Source: Flammulina velutipes (taxonomy: Eukaryota > Basidiomycota > Agaricomycetes > Agaricales > Physalacriaceae). Taken from it: DNA of 64,000 bases. The position numbers and the translations under genes are program-made. Positions within the stretch are counted from its first letter, which is position 1. Each line of letters begins with the position of its first letter. The notes beneath the pieces were generated by a model. The model did no database searches. It was not told where the DNA came from and saw only the letters and a program-made list of their open reading frames with translations. Location: NCBI GenBank assembly GCA_011800155.1, contig CM022368.1, positions 4,030,001-4,094,000 on the forward strand, in the 5' to 3' direction. Below, one piece after another: positions 10,770 through 22,208 of this stretch.

Positions 10770-13700
10770 ATGCCCGCCGAAACAACAAAGCGACGACAGA
10801 AGGTTTTCACAGAAGAAGAGCTCAAGGACATTGAACAGAAACGTATCCGAGGTCAGTTCCCTCTAGCCCTCCGATGCATTTATTTATCATCCATTTCTAG
10901 GAGAACTGTCGTGTGCAGAATGTCGCCGATTAAAGCTACGGTGCGATAAACAGGTCCCATGTAGTTCGTGTTGTCGACGAGGATGTGAAAGCATTTGTCC
11001 TTGCGGTACGCTGTATCAATGCATGTGTACAGTCCGCGACTTATTCAATGGTTGCAGGTATTCTATCGGCTGGTCAAGGTACTCGGTACGTGACTCCTGG
11101 AATATATATTCTCTTGTCTAACAACGCGCCAGCTTCATTCTAGCGGACACCGATCGCCTACACCAAAAGATCTCCGAAATGAGCACCCGAATACGACAGC
11201 TTGAGGACGCATTAGCCATATTACAAGCAAATGTGACCAACGAACGACACCCGCTGTTGCATGACGAACTTCTTACAATCAAGTTCGGTATAGAGAAAGA
11301 AAGCCCAGGGACCTCTCGTCCCGCTAATACTCATACCATTGATGCCTTGGGGACCTTGACGTTCACAGATTCTGGTGACACGCGTTACTTTGGACTCACA
11401 GCAGGCTCAGAGGTATAGTTTGAGCCTGGCATTCTATGCTCTGATGATAACATTGCAGCAGACGCTAATGGCTGGAGAAGAATGGGACGATATCTCCGAT
11501 ACCGAAGAGAATATCGACATGGCAGGCATGTCAGACGAACCCCATACGAACTTCCCGTTCTCTATCAACCCCGTGTCTTTATCCAGCCTCATAGAACGTC
11601 TTCCGCCTCAAGACCGTGCTTGCTACCTATCGCAATCCTATTTAGACCACGCCTCTTTCTTTTTCCGACCAATCAAGAGCCAAGAATTATTCGAGTCCTT
11701 TCTTCCCAAGGCGTACAGTGACCCAAGTTCTCTTCCTGGAGAGTCACTGGCAATGCTATTCTTCATTCTTGCATTAGGCGCACTTCTCGACCTCCAAATA
11801 TCTGCTTACAACAAGGAGGCCGAGTTGTACTACCGACTTGGAGTTCGCGCTATCTCATCTCGTCCGCTCCTTGATGCTCCGCAGTTCGACAGCGTCCGTG
11901 CTGTGGGATTAATGGCGACATATCATAGTATGGCTAGTAAGCAGTATTCCCGAGATAGCGCTGTAAGTGATATTCTCCCGAAGTGCGCGGCAGCTCCTGA
12001 TCGTCCCATAGTGGTGTTGTATGAGCCTCGCTGCGAAGCTTGCGCAGAGTGTGAGTCATCTCTTGTCTGTGGTACGAAGTACTAACCATCTTGTCAGATT
12101 GGTCTTCGTACGTACCTTTGCGCGGAGTTTGTAACGAGGAAGCCTCAAATCACATTAGACAGAGATAGCGCGCGATGGCATATGGACCCTACCGTTGTTC
12201 AGCAGCGAAGAACACTTTGGTGGGAGATATTGACTTCCGATGTGTCCCATGTGAGCATAATCTCGTGATAGCTTTACTTCCCGGTTCATTTTGCTTGCAG
12301 AGTTTAGCAATTGGACGACCACCTTCTATACACCAATCATTTGCCGACTGCGAGTTTCCAACTGATGAGGAGGCTACACTCAGCAATTCGGGTGAAGTTG
12401 AGTATGGCCGTAAGCCATTTCCTAGTTTTCTACTTACAAAGTCCTGATCGATGAACAGTCTGGCGCATGAAATACACATTTGCCCGTGACATCTTCATAC
12501 CGGTTGTTGACGCCACCCTCGCTGCCAAACCTCCCAGTTATACTACTGTTCTTGACCTGGACAAGAAAGTCCGACAAATGTTGTTTCCTTCCTCACTGAG
12601 GCCCTACGCAAGACGCGAAGACGGGGAGGCAAATTACTGTTCGAGCTCCAAAAGTCTCAGAGATTTCTATGCTAGTCAACACAGGACAGTCAGTGAGTGT
12701 GGTTGGGCAATACACTTTTGCATGCTCACGTTGCTCTAGCTATGCTCTACCTCCATCGGAGCTACTTCGCCCAGTCTATTCTTGACCATCCAGAGAATCC
12801 ATTACTGAGTCCATTTGCTCCATCCTTCCTGACGGCGTTTCGAAGTGCCTCCATCGTCATCAAGGCCGCCGCTCATCAATTCGATCGCTGTACTGAGATG
12901 GCCACCAGAGTTTGGTTCTTATTATACCACATATTCTCCTCAGCGGTAACATATTCAACTTCTGGGTTATGCAGTTCGTTGTCTTACTATCATTGCGTAG
13001 ATCATTGTTGGCAGCGTCGTTACACGGTCACCAACATCCAACATCGCACCAGGTGCCCTATTGGATCTTGAGCTCGCAGTCAAGCTGTTCGAAAAGTCTT
13101 CAGTGCATTCGGGTCGTGCTCGAATAGCATTGGGACTTCTACGAAAACTCAAGGATAAAGCCACGCGTTCTTTTTCTCAGCGGACTACACGCCTCTCACC
13201 GGAAATCAATCTCACCGATGGACAGGAGCACGAGTCGGATGACGAGCTTGCTATCTTTGGCGGTCAGCGCAAGGTTCTTACGAAGCCCCGCCGGTCAAAG
13301 AACAAGTCACAGAGCGGCCATTCCCCCGCATCTTCCTTGTCCAATGCTTCGACATCGCCGGTGAATGTCATGAAGGACCTATCGCCAATTACTGTTCACT
13401 CGTCCCTCGTGGATTTCCTAAACGACGGCGATGCTCGCCACGTACTCTTCACTTCCCCATTGAGCGGCAGATCGTCTGCAGCGTGGCACCAGCAAGGGCA
13501 GCTCTCTACTCACAATGCGCCTGACTACACGGAGGCGTACGACAATGTATTATTTGAAAGGAACAACGAAGGTGAGATACATTGGGCTCCATCGGTACCC
13601 CAAGGCTACGGTCCGCCCTCGACTGTCCAAATACCAGATCCTCTTGCAGGATGGGCTTCGTCGTCGTCGTATAATCTCATCGCTCCATATTCGGATCCTA

Positions 13701-13855
13701 GTTTGCTCTTCGATGGAGGAACGACGGGGCAGGCAGATGTAGATTCTAGTTCGATGTTCGAATTGGGGCTCATGACTGAGTCGGAGATGGATGCGGGGTG
13801 GATGTCTTTCATGCGCGAGTGCGGGGTTTTGTCAGGTGTTGGTGCGAGTTCGTAG
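10770..13855 (+). CDS. Zn(II)2Cys6 fungal transcription factor
   Basis: Twelve exons (10770-10851, 10901-11005, 11058-11085, 11133-11412, 11459-11962, 12012-12050, 12098-12111, 12163-12250, 12301-12409, 12459-12692, 12740-12945, 13001-13855) give 847 residues. The zinc cluster is CAECRRLKLRCDKQVPCSSC near residues 32-51, with the sixth Cys at about 60. A short coiled coil follows (ISEMSTRIRQLEDALAIL). The middle region matches the fungal-specific regulatory domain, including SIGLRTDSARWHMDP, TLWWEILTSDVSHSLAIGRP and HRSYFAQSILDHPENPL. The C-terminal 250 residues are polar and probably disordered or activating. Such proteins bind CGG-type half-sites in the nucleus. Target genes are unknown; the nearby P450 and hydratase are candidates by position only. 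Confidence 0.92.
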
Positions 13856-14072
13856 ATTGTGAATGGTGTTGGACAGGCCGTGTGTCATTGTAAGCTATTA
13901 ACATGCTCGTCACTACTATTTGTTATTACTACTTACCGTATCTTCGAAATGTAATTATTGAGTTCGCACTAGTTTCCGAAACGGAGAGAACTTTTAAGCA
14001 GTAGAGACGAGTGTTCAATTTGACTTGAGAACCGGCTACTGTCGGTCCGAGTGTTGTAGCCCTCCTACCATC

Positions 14073-15128
14073 ATGTCTCCCACACCACCCAACCATTCAA
14101 CAGATTTCCTGTTATCCTTTCCCCACGATCATGTTCTCTTGCTCACCCTCAACCGCCCAAAATCGCTGAACTCTGTTCCCCCAGAAATGGGAGTAGAGCT
14201 CAACACCGTTCTTGACTGGTTCGACAACGAGGATAACCTTTGGTAATGAGCTTAATGCACAACAGATACTCATTCATGTTTGAACAATTGTAACAGGGTA
14301 TTGGTCGTCACCGGCGCTGGACGTATGTTCTGCACTGGCGTCGATCTCAAGAACTGGAATACGCGCGCTTCGACTGGAGCTGGAAGTGATCAAGCTAATA
14401 TTGCGTTGAATCGGAACGGGTTCGCTTCCCTTTCGCGAAGGCTTACTTCTAAGCCTATCATCGCTGCGGTTAATGGTGGCGCTTTCGGTGGTGGGATGGA
14501 GCTCATTTTGAATTGCGACCTCGTAGTCGCAGCTGACGATGCAAAATTTGCACTGCCAGAGGTGCGGAGAGGCGTTGCTGCCCTCCAAGGAGGTATTCCC
14601 AGGCTTTCCCAGATTGCTGGTCATCAAGTTTGTGGCGCTTTCTCCATGTTTCATGAAATGCGTCCCAATGATTGTATGTAGCGAGCATCTGAAATGCTTC
14701 TCCTCGGTCGCACGTTCTCTGCGAAAGACGCGTATGAGAAATTTGGCTTGTGCGTTCTTCCTGCAAGCTCACAGTTTCGTGAATTTTGATGGTTTCCCGG
14801 TTGGACAGTATCAACTTCCTCGCGTCTCCGGCGTCAGTGTTGCCTACGGCGTTAGGACTCGCACAAGAGATCGTGGAGAAGTGTTCTCCGGACTCTGTTC
14901 AGTCTACGAAACGCGCTTTGATCATAGCAGAGGACCATGTAAAGTCGATTGTTGACGCTGCGCTGACGAAAGAGAGCGACGGGATGTTCGACGGCGGGAA
15001 TCTAAAGGAGGGGTTACGTGCGTTCGTCGAGGTGTGCCCGTTCACCTTTGTAGTGTCGTCTTCTGACCGTTTTCTTCCCATTCCAGAGACGAGCTCCTGC
15101 GTGGAAAAACCCAAGGTCGAAACTATAA
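14073..15128 (+). CDS. enoyl-CoA hydratase/isomerase (crotonase) family
   Basis: Exons 14073-14242, 14297-14627, 14682-14749, 14809-15031 and 15087-15128 join to 277 residues. The two oxyanion-hole regions of the crotonase fold are clear: GAGRMFCTGVDLKNW and VNGGAFGGGMELILNCDLVV. They are followed by FALPEVRRGVAAL and AGHQRASEMLLLGRTFSAKD. Members bind acyl-CoA thioesters and hydrate, isomerise or cleave them, in mitochondria, peroxisomes or cytosol. No C-terminal SKL-type signal is present (the end is PRSKL). The FALPEV segment is typical of hydratases but does not by itself fix the reaction. It lies 217 bp downstream of the Zn-cluster regulator on the same strand. Confidence 0.92.
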
Positions 15129-15363
15129 GAAGCCTGAAATCAGTCCACATCCGATTCGGGAAACTGGGCTGTTGTATTCACCTGTAATAATGTACTGTCA
15201 ATGTAAAACTATCGTGACTTTTGCTGTTTCCATGTCTAAAACCTCTGTGGCATACAGGCATCAAAATTCACGTTTACATCCTGTGGTGAGATGAGCATAC
15301 ATTATGGTGGGTGTACTAACAGGTGTTCTAAGCGAAAAGTCGATGTACATGTGGAAGAGACGA

Positions 15364-16708
15364 TTATGGCAAGCCAATCGCCTCCCTCACTCGCTTCATG
15401 GTCCTTCCCGAATATTCTCCCGCCTTCTCAGCTCCATCCTTGGCTATAGCCTTCAGATATGCCTCGTCTTTCCTAAGTCGTTCGAACTCTGCTCGAGGTC
15501 CCTTGAGTGTTTCTTCAATAGCTTCGACCAGATCTTTCTTTAGATGACCATGATTCTTGCCAGCATAACGCAATGCAACATCCTCTGGCTTTTCGTTGGT
15601 GCATGCTCCCAGAATGGTCAGTAGGTTGGCCGTTCCGGCGCGCTCGAATGGGTCGTAAGTGATACCTGAGATCGAGTCAGTCACAGCGACACGTATTTTG
15701 GCCGCAATTTGGCTGGCGTCGTCTGTCAAGAGAATCCGCGAGGCCGAGTCGGGGGCAGACTTGGACATTTTTGAGGAAGGATCTCGGAGTGAGAGGATAC
15801 GTTGGGATGTAGCTGTGGATTGTTGGATGTCAATGCAACTGACGAAAATAGGGAGACCAACTCTTTATAGTTTTAGGCAATGTGAAGATGGGGGACGGTC
15901 GGGGGTACGTTCGGTTGAATCTTTCAGCAATATCCCGAGCTAATTCAAGATGTTGAGTCTGATCGTCACCAACGGGGACGTGAGTTGCACTGAGCATCGC
16001 ATGAGAAACCGCGAGGATGAGAATGGGAGACGCACTTATAGACGAGAATGTCTGCTGCCATAAGAACAGGATACGTGAGCAACCCAGCATTCATTGCTCC
16101 TTCGTCGATTGTGGCTGAATTCTGGATGTTCTTCGAGGTTGCGAAGCGCGACTAGAGATGGTTGGAATTCGAAATTGTAATAGGAAACAGCTAGCAGACC
16201 TTCCAAGTTGTCATTCGAGATAGCGCCCCCATAGATGTCATGCAGTTGAATATCCATGTAAGTTCTGTGTGATCTCGATTCTGAATTTCCATGAGCCATG
16301 GTAAAACAGAAAAATGTGTAGCGTCGCACCTGGTCTTGGTGGAATATTATTGACCGCTTTGGGTCGAGACCGATGGCTAGAAGAACGGCTAACATGTTAT
16401 TTCGCGACGCGGCTAGTTCGACGGGGTCTTGAGGTAGCGTTAGGGCGTGCCATCCGACAACGGTATAGAATAGAATGTCGTTCGGGCCAGCATTTTTCTG
16501 TAGGTGAACCCAATTGGCGAGGGCACCGAAGTAATTTCCTAGCTAAAGGCTAAAGTGGAGTACGGAGTTTATTGTTGGGTCGACTTACATGGGGTATACC
16601 TGTAGGTTGTATGCCAGAAAGAATGACGCGTTTATCTTGGTTTCTCGTCGCGCAGGAAGATGAAAAGTGTTTCCGCAAGACGCGTGATGGAAGACGGAAG
16701 GCAAGCAT
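15364..16708 (-). CDS. MSW1: tryptophanyl-tRNA synthetase, mitochondrial
   Basis: Six minus-strand exons reconstruct a class I TrpRS. The start MLAFRLPSRVLRKHFSSS at 16708 is a basic, serine-rich amphipathic leader typical of mitochondrial import. Next comes SGIQPTGIPHLGNYFGAL with the HIGH-like signature (split by an intron after the His), then HTELTWIFNCMTSMGALS, ATHVPVGDDQTQHLELARDI, and SSKMSKSAPDSASR with the KMSKS loop. The C-terminal anticodon-side part ends at 15364. The enzyme charges mitochondrial tRNA-Trp. Length (about 360 residues) fits bacterial/mitochondrial TrpRS, not the longer cytosolic form. A 54-nt minus-strand intron with donor just after KTIK separates the KMSKS exon from the rest. 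Confidence 0.92.
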
Positions 16709-17318
16709 CGTACAATCAGGCACAGCCACTGAGCAATTCCCGACCACCACCGCCAACCAATAAGCGCTGAATCAGGAAAAAGCTGCTGTTCGTCTATCCG
16801 TTTTGCCATTTATGCTGCTTTTTTTTATTAGAGACTAATGTCATATTAGATGGATTATGACACTTGGATGTCACCTCCACTGCCGCTCGTACAGATGTGC
16901 TCCTAGCTCAAACCCGTTCTGACTGGCTGCGCATCATGCGAAAGGATCAACGCACATTTGTTGCTATAGTAGCCTTCGAATTTATCCTTACGTCCGCCCG
17001 GACTCGAGCTCGTTCCATGAGCATCAACATCGAGACATCGGCCTATCTTCAAGTCCTTGATCTTGTCTGGGAACTTCTAGCCATATGCATGGATGTTTGA
17101 CACCGCCAAGTTGCGTGCTTTGTCCAAGTGCATCAGTTGATGCTACGACTGAATGTAAGTTTACATTTTTTGACATTCCTGCTAATCTGATGATCAGTCG
17201 AAGCATTGTATGTACGTGGGAGAGACGAGTGAGAGCACACTTTCCCAGGTATCATGTGGGGGCATTTAAGGAGCATCGTCAACGGTGCACTACCTCTCTT
17301 ACACCTCTCAAGTTTACA
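16709..17318. other. intergenic, nothing clear
   Basis: About 610 bp between the divergent TrpRS and DUF6534 genes. Short open frames occur on both strands, but none has good splice context or recognisable sequence. It presumably holds both promoters. A run of nine T residues lies near 16823. Confidence 0.5.
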
Positions 17319-19066
17319 ATGGATCCCGAGGACTCTCCTTCCAGCGCCGTCCATGGTCACGGCTTGCCGTCAACGCAATCAGTCTTTGGCGTGCTTTTTA
17401 TCGTTTATATGATCTCCACTCCGTAAAACTTCTAGCTTCTCTGATCATATCGCCATACTCATCACGCTCTCAAAGCCTCTACGGCGTCATTTGCTACCAA
17501 ACCTGGCAATACTTTGCTCACTTTTCCTCTTCGGATCGACTTGCTATCAGGTTATTAGTGAGTTGCAAGTGTTATTCGCCCTTACAAGATACCTGACGGT
17601 TTTCCGAACAGGTATCCGCCAGCTGGTATCTCCTAGTTCCTTCCAACAACAAAAAACATGAATCTAACCAGCCCTCTATAGGCTGCTGGATACCGCGACA
17701 CAGATTTTCAACTCGCACGCACTGTACTACCTACTCATTCTCAACAATGCCGACGTGAGGGTGATGAAAAATCTTGTCCCGTATGAGTTTATGCTGGCTT
17801 CATTGTCTCAAAGATTTTAATGAGTTTTCAGGACTCTAGTGGTACGTACCTATCATTTGCACAAATCTTCTGGCCTCACTCAAAGCTACGGATGCTGTTC
17901 AGCTCCCCGCAGGCACCACGGTAAGCCCGAGTAAAGTCTTAATATCGGTGTCTTGACTCTTATTCGTTGGAAGTCGCTCTCCTCTTGCATGATACATATG
18001 TTTGTCTTTCACCTATGCAGCCGGTTGTCGAAGACTTGATCTATCCCAGATTCTTTGCGCAAAAGGTTCTCGCCAGTAAGTTCCGTTCAAATTCTATACC
18101 ACTCAAACTCAACGAATGCTCGCCTAGTAAGCCAAGGAAACTATATTTTATTTGCCCTACTGGTGCGTGTCAGGCCATCACTGTCTGCATTGCTGAAGAA
18201 TCTGACGTCGTCCGTGCCACAGTGCCTGCTTAGTGTCGCCCAGTTTGGTATGAACTATCGACTTACTAGTTCCCATAAATGACTAACCTATGATATCTCT
18301 TAGCTATGTCGCTGGGCGCGTATCCAGTTCACCGGTTCAGTCTATACTTTTTACTGACTTCGACTTTCAGTTGATATGATTCAAGGGTTCGTTACGTCTC
18401 GACCTTTGCGAAGGACATCATCTAACACATTATACAGAATACGGTTTCCTGAGCTGTCGAGTCTTCCTCCAGGTTACGAGGTGAGCCCACCCGACCAACT
18501 CAGCTACCATCGCGTTTTCCACCTAGCCTAACAGTGATTTAGGAACTTATTCCTGCTTCATTCGCTGTTACAGCTGCTACAAACATTAGCGTCACTGCCA
18601 GCTTAGTCTTCTATCTATTTCGAGGGAGGTCCGAAGGCTACAGGATCAATATCGCCATAGATAGACTCATATTGTTCAGTGTCAATAACGGGTTCCTCGT
18701 CAGGTGGGTGTCCGTTACAATTCAACCACTCTGCCATTCACTAGAATGACAGCGCCATCGCGATAGCGATCCTTGTCGCTAAGCTTACCTTTCCAGTGCC
18801 TTCCACAGCACTGGCTCTCACCTTCCTATTGGACAAAGGTAATGCATCTCTCTCTCTCCTTATGTAAATTGTTCTCATTGAGACGAAAATCTCCAGCGCA
18901 AACAAACATGCTCCTCTCAACACTTAACTCGAGGGAGAAGACCAGAAAACTAATGAAAACGCACAACGTCACTATTGCCCTCAATAGCCTCAGTGAAGGC
19001 ATGGTTTTCAATAGCGCAGTAGGCCATTCAATTGTAATCGTTGTACTATTTGCTGAGTCATCTTAG
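17319..19066 (+). CDS. DUF6534-type multi-pass membrane protein
   Basis: Many very short exons join into a multi-helix protein. The ATG at 17319 begins MDPEDSPSSAVHGHG. It then has QSVFGVLFIVYMIST, an intron, LYGVICYQTWQYF, SASWLLDTATQIFNSHALYY, later ISQGNYILFALLCLLSVAQF, then ASFAVTAATNISVTASLVFY, and finally DSAIAIAILVAKLTF and TNMLLSTLNSREKTRKL. Repeated hydrophobic segments, the LYGV..YQ motif after the first helix, and the TNMLLSTLNSR closing motif match the large basidiomycete DUF6534 family. Function is unknown; a receptor-like or integral plasma-membrane role is often assumed. Some internal boundaries (17750-17920 and 18300-18430) are uncertain. The C-terminal cytosolic tail ends at 19066. 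Confidence 0.75.
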
Positions 19067-19406
19067 CCTCACCTGTCCCGAGGTTCAGTCATAGACGTAG
19101 AAAGGAATGCGACCGAGGTGTGCCGAGATTCAAAGCCCCGAAGCTCAATCTACTTTACACAACCGTAATATGACAGAGCGGATAGATTCTTTCGGAAGTA
19201 CGACCTGCGCCACTGTCGTTTAATTACATTCCGATAATAATAAAATCAATAATATCCCATATGGAAAAACTCAATTTTCGGCACAGCCACATATCATGTT
19301 AACGCTGTATTTCACGCTTTCATTTCCAAGATCGTTATCCCTGGCGGCGTCTCTTTCCACGAACTGTGTGCCGTCCTCGGGAGTGTAACCTATCAACAAA
19401 CAATAA
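19067..19406. other. intergenic, nothing clear
   Basis: 340 bp between the stop of the DUF6534 gene and the NAA35 start. It is A/T-rich near 19220-19270 (AATAATAAAATCAATAATA), possibly 3' processing signals of the upstream gene. No open frame with support. Confidence 0.4.
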
Positions 19407-22106
19407 ATGGAACTACCTGGAGGCGAGTTATATCAAGATGTCCGTGATCTTTTTGAGGAAGCAGCGGCTGGTGAGCTTGCTATTTATGCGCAGGAAAATC
19501 CTCTTGACATGAATTCAGAAATGGATCCCGGGGAGATGATTTGGACCGAAGGATTTACCTTACAAGAGGCGATGAGTGCTCTGGAGGTTTGCCGCGCCTT
19601 GCCGCTCGATAGGCCATCGTGTTTACATCCAGTCATGACATAGGTCGGAGAACCGCGTCTTGACAGTGGAATGCGCCTGGAGGCGGACAAGAAAAAGTCC
19701 TTTGACCCAGTAGCTCCTATGCTGCCCGAAGAAGTGTGCTGGATAATTGACAGGTCCTTCGCCTATGAAGTGCGTCCTGTCCTTTTATTCATTTCGTCTT
19801 TCTAACAAATGCTGAAAGATGGAATGGCATGCCGGGAACCCGCTGTCGAATACCGTCTTTACCCTCCTCTATGTCCACCAGCTTGGAGAAATCGACCCCG
19901 ACGTTGTTCCTTTTCGTTACCCACAATCCAAGGACCAGACTCGGCGGATTGAATTGATCTCCGTAGTTCTACGAACGTACATTCTGGGTCTCCTCAAGTG
20001 CTGTGGTTCCTCTTGGGACGCTCTGAATCGAAGTACACTTCATGACGTAAGTCTCACCTCATTCACCTTCAAATTTTGCATCAACGTCTCATGCAGGGAG
20101 AAGATTGGCAGGCGGACAAGTGCGAAGTGTCTTTGCTTGAAGGCTATCAAGTGCAATCTGCCTTAGCAAAAATAGACGAGACCTTACAATGGATCCTCAC
20201 TTCACCAAAAGGCAAGTAGCCCCCAAGTAGGTGCATAACAACGTCTAACATCTGAGTAGTTTCTCCGGAATGGAGAGACGCGTTATATGCTCGCCTCGAT
20301 ATGCGCAGGGTACTTACGCGTCCTAGCTGCCATTCTGTGATACCACCTAACCTTTGCTCGATAGATCCTTCTTCGGCTTATGAACACCAACATATTCGAC
20401 CACCTTGAACAGTTTCAAACTCTCATCAGGGAGGCGCACAGCGTCTTGGACTTCGTCCGAGCTCACCCGCCTCCCGAGCTAGATATGAATTCACCCGCTC
20501 GCTTGGCCTTCGATCCTTATATCGCCCGCCGACTGGTTACCTTCATGCCCATACGTGTCCTGGATTTACCGCCTATCGACAAAACGTGGAACGCGCTTGA
20601 GCAATTATTGCACGGATGGACGGAGATGGCGCATCTGTCCATATCAAGATCCCTTCTTACGTGGGAGGTAAGAGTCCTGTGTTATGGCTCTTCCCCTTTT
20701 CTCAATCATGTCCAAGATAAAAGGCAGCCTCCGCATTTGGCAACAAGTAGATCGTTCTGGTTATATTCGTTGCCGCACTCAGGCCTGCTTTCACGACGGA
20801 CTGCTCGCATTGGGTAGATTTTCAACAGCATGGTTCACCCAGTCCTTTTTGAACGAAACATTGGGAACGTCGCAGGAAACGATCTTCCGGAGTATACAGT
20901 CTAGCTGGATCGGAAAGTCTCCGCCACCACTAACTCAACTGGAGCGCACCATTGCTAACGTGAGCGAATCAATTTAATGCTGCGTAAACTGCCACTCATT
21001 TCTCAGGTTCTGATACCAACAATATCAGGTTTCTGGAATAACGCACCTCGGCGTCGTCGACAATTAGCAAAACTAGCATTCGAATGGCACGTCCTGTACG
21101 ACATGGTCCTAACGATTCTGGATAATGTCGATGAACAAGTGGGTGTCAATAGCATATCACCTGGATGCGTTCAAACTAATGATACCCCAGCGACCGCGAG
21201 AGCGTGCTGTACTTAGAAATTTCCCCGTGGCAGTCTTGATGTGGCGAATGTCCATTGTACAAGAACTGGTCCTTTCTGGATTTCAACTGGAACTTTATGC
21301 ACCTGACGAACGACCATTCGCATATTGGTACACTGCGCAAATCATTGAGCAACATATATCTTGCTTGGATGGAATATCTTCCGTGCTGTCTCCAGGTCAA
21401 ATCCTAATTCAGTACACCCGATCGGGCCCTTATACTGACTTGTTGAAGACTCGCCCAGTGGAAAAGAAATGACCTTCCGAAGACAGCTTCTCACCGCTCT
21501 GCAACTCATGTGTATCGCTATGTATTCGGTCAGCAGTCCCTGTCAGTCGTCTACATCTCCCTAAACATCTCCTCAACAGGTACTTTCGCCAGCACTTCCT
21601 TTCGACTGGGCACGCATGAAGTATAACTTTATGCGCCGATACAAATGGGTTTTCAGTGCCAAGTATCAAGACGTCCTCGCCACGCCCGTTGGTCATCCAG
21701 AACTTTTCCGATTTCTGCCTGCAATGGATGAAGTGTTAAACGTAGGTCAACTTGATATCTCAACGATTAATGCACGTTAAGCAACACTCCACAGGACCAA
21801 TTCTACTCTCCGGCCGCGTCTTGCGATCTCGCCCATGAAATTTTCAGCACCATCTTGGAATCTGAAGACACAAGCGGCTGGGCTGGATTCTGTTCCCAGG
21901 ATAGGATCAAAGTAAGGCTGATTCGGCCTCTTTCGGTTCACTTTCTCTAATGACTATTCCAGTTCGTCAACACATTGTTGGAAGCTACTGATAATCTTCG
22001 CAAGCATCTGCCAACGTCAATGGAAGCTGCATCCACGGCGTTTGACTGGAAAAAGACGTTGAAGTGGAATCCAGAAGCTAATCCCTGGTTTCCTGTGGCG
22101 AGCTGA
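19407..22106 (+). CDS. NAA35: NatC auxiliary subunit NAA35 (Mak10)
   Basis: Early exons are 19407-19586, 19644-19769, 19819-20046, 20097-20211, 20260-20309, 20365-20667, 20717-20959 and 21007 onward; the stop is at 22106. The Mak10 signature FTLQEAMSALEVGEPRLDSGM spans the first intron. Later LIREAHSVLDFVRAH, YHLDAFKLMIPQRPRER and SGFQLELYAPDERPFAYWY match the family. NAA35 is the scaffold that binds the catalytic Naa30 and anchors NatC to ribosomes for co-translational acetylation of Met-Leu/Ile/Phe/Trp N-termini. Two oddities: the intron at 20212 appears to use a GC donor, and around 21090-21140 the frame shifts. The shift can be explained by a 49-nt intron with a GTCCTG start, or by a real frameshift. 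Exons after 21340 are less certain. Expected length about 700 residues. Confidence 0.85.
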
Positions 22107-22208
22107 GATGGTCCTTATCCTTAATATATAGATATTTATCTCAACACATAGAAACGAAAATACAGTCTCAATAGCATCTAATGTTCAATCGTACGAGTCG
22201 ATGTACAT

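Noticed and set aside
14750..14808. Extra mini-exon (FVNFD) in the enoyl-CoA hydratase
   Set aside because: Using it breaks the phase into INFLASPASV; a single 59-nt intron gives an intact frame.
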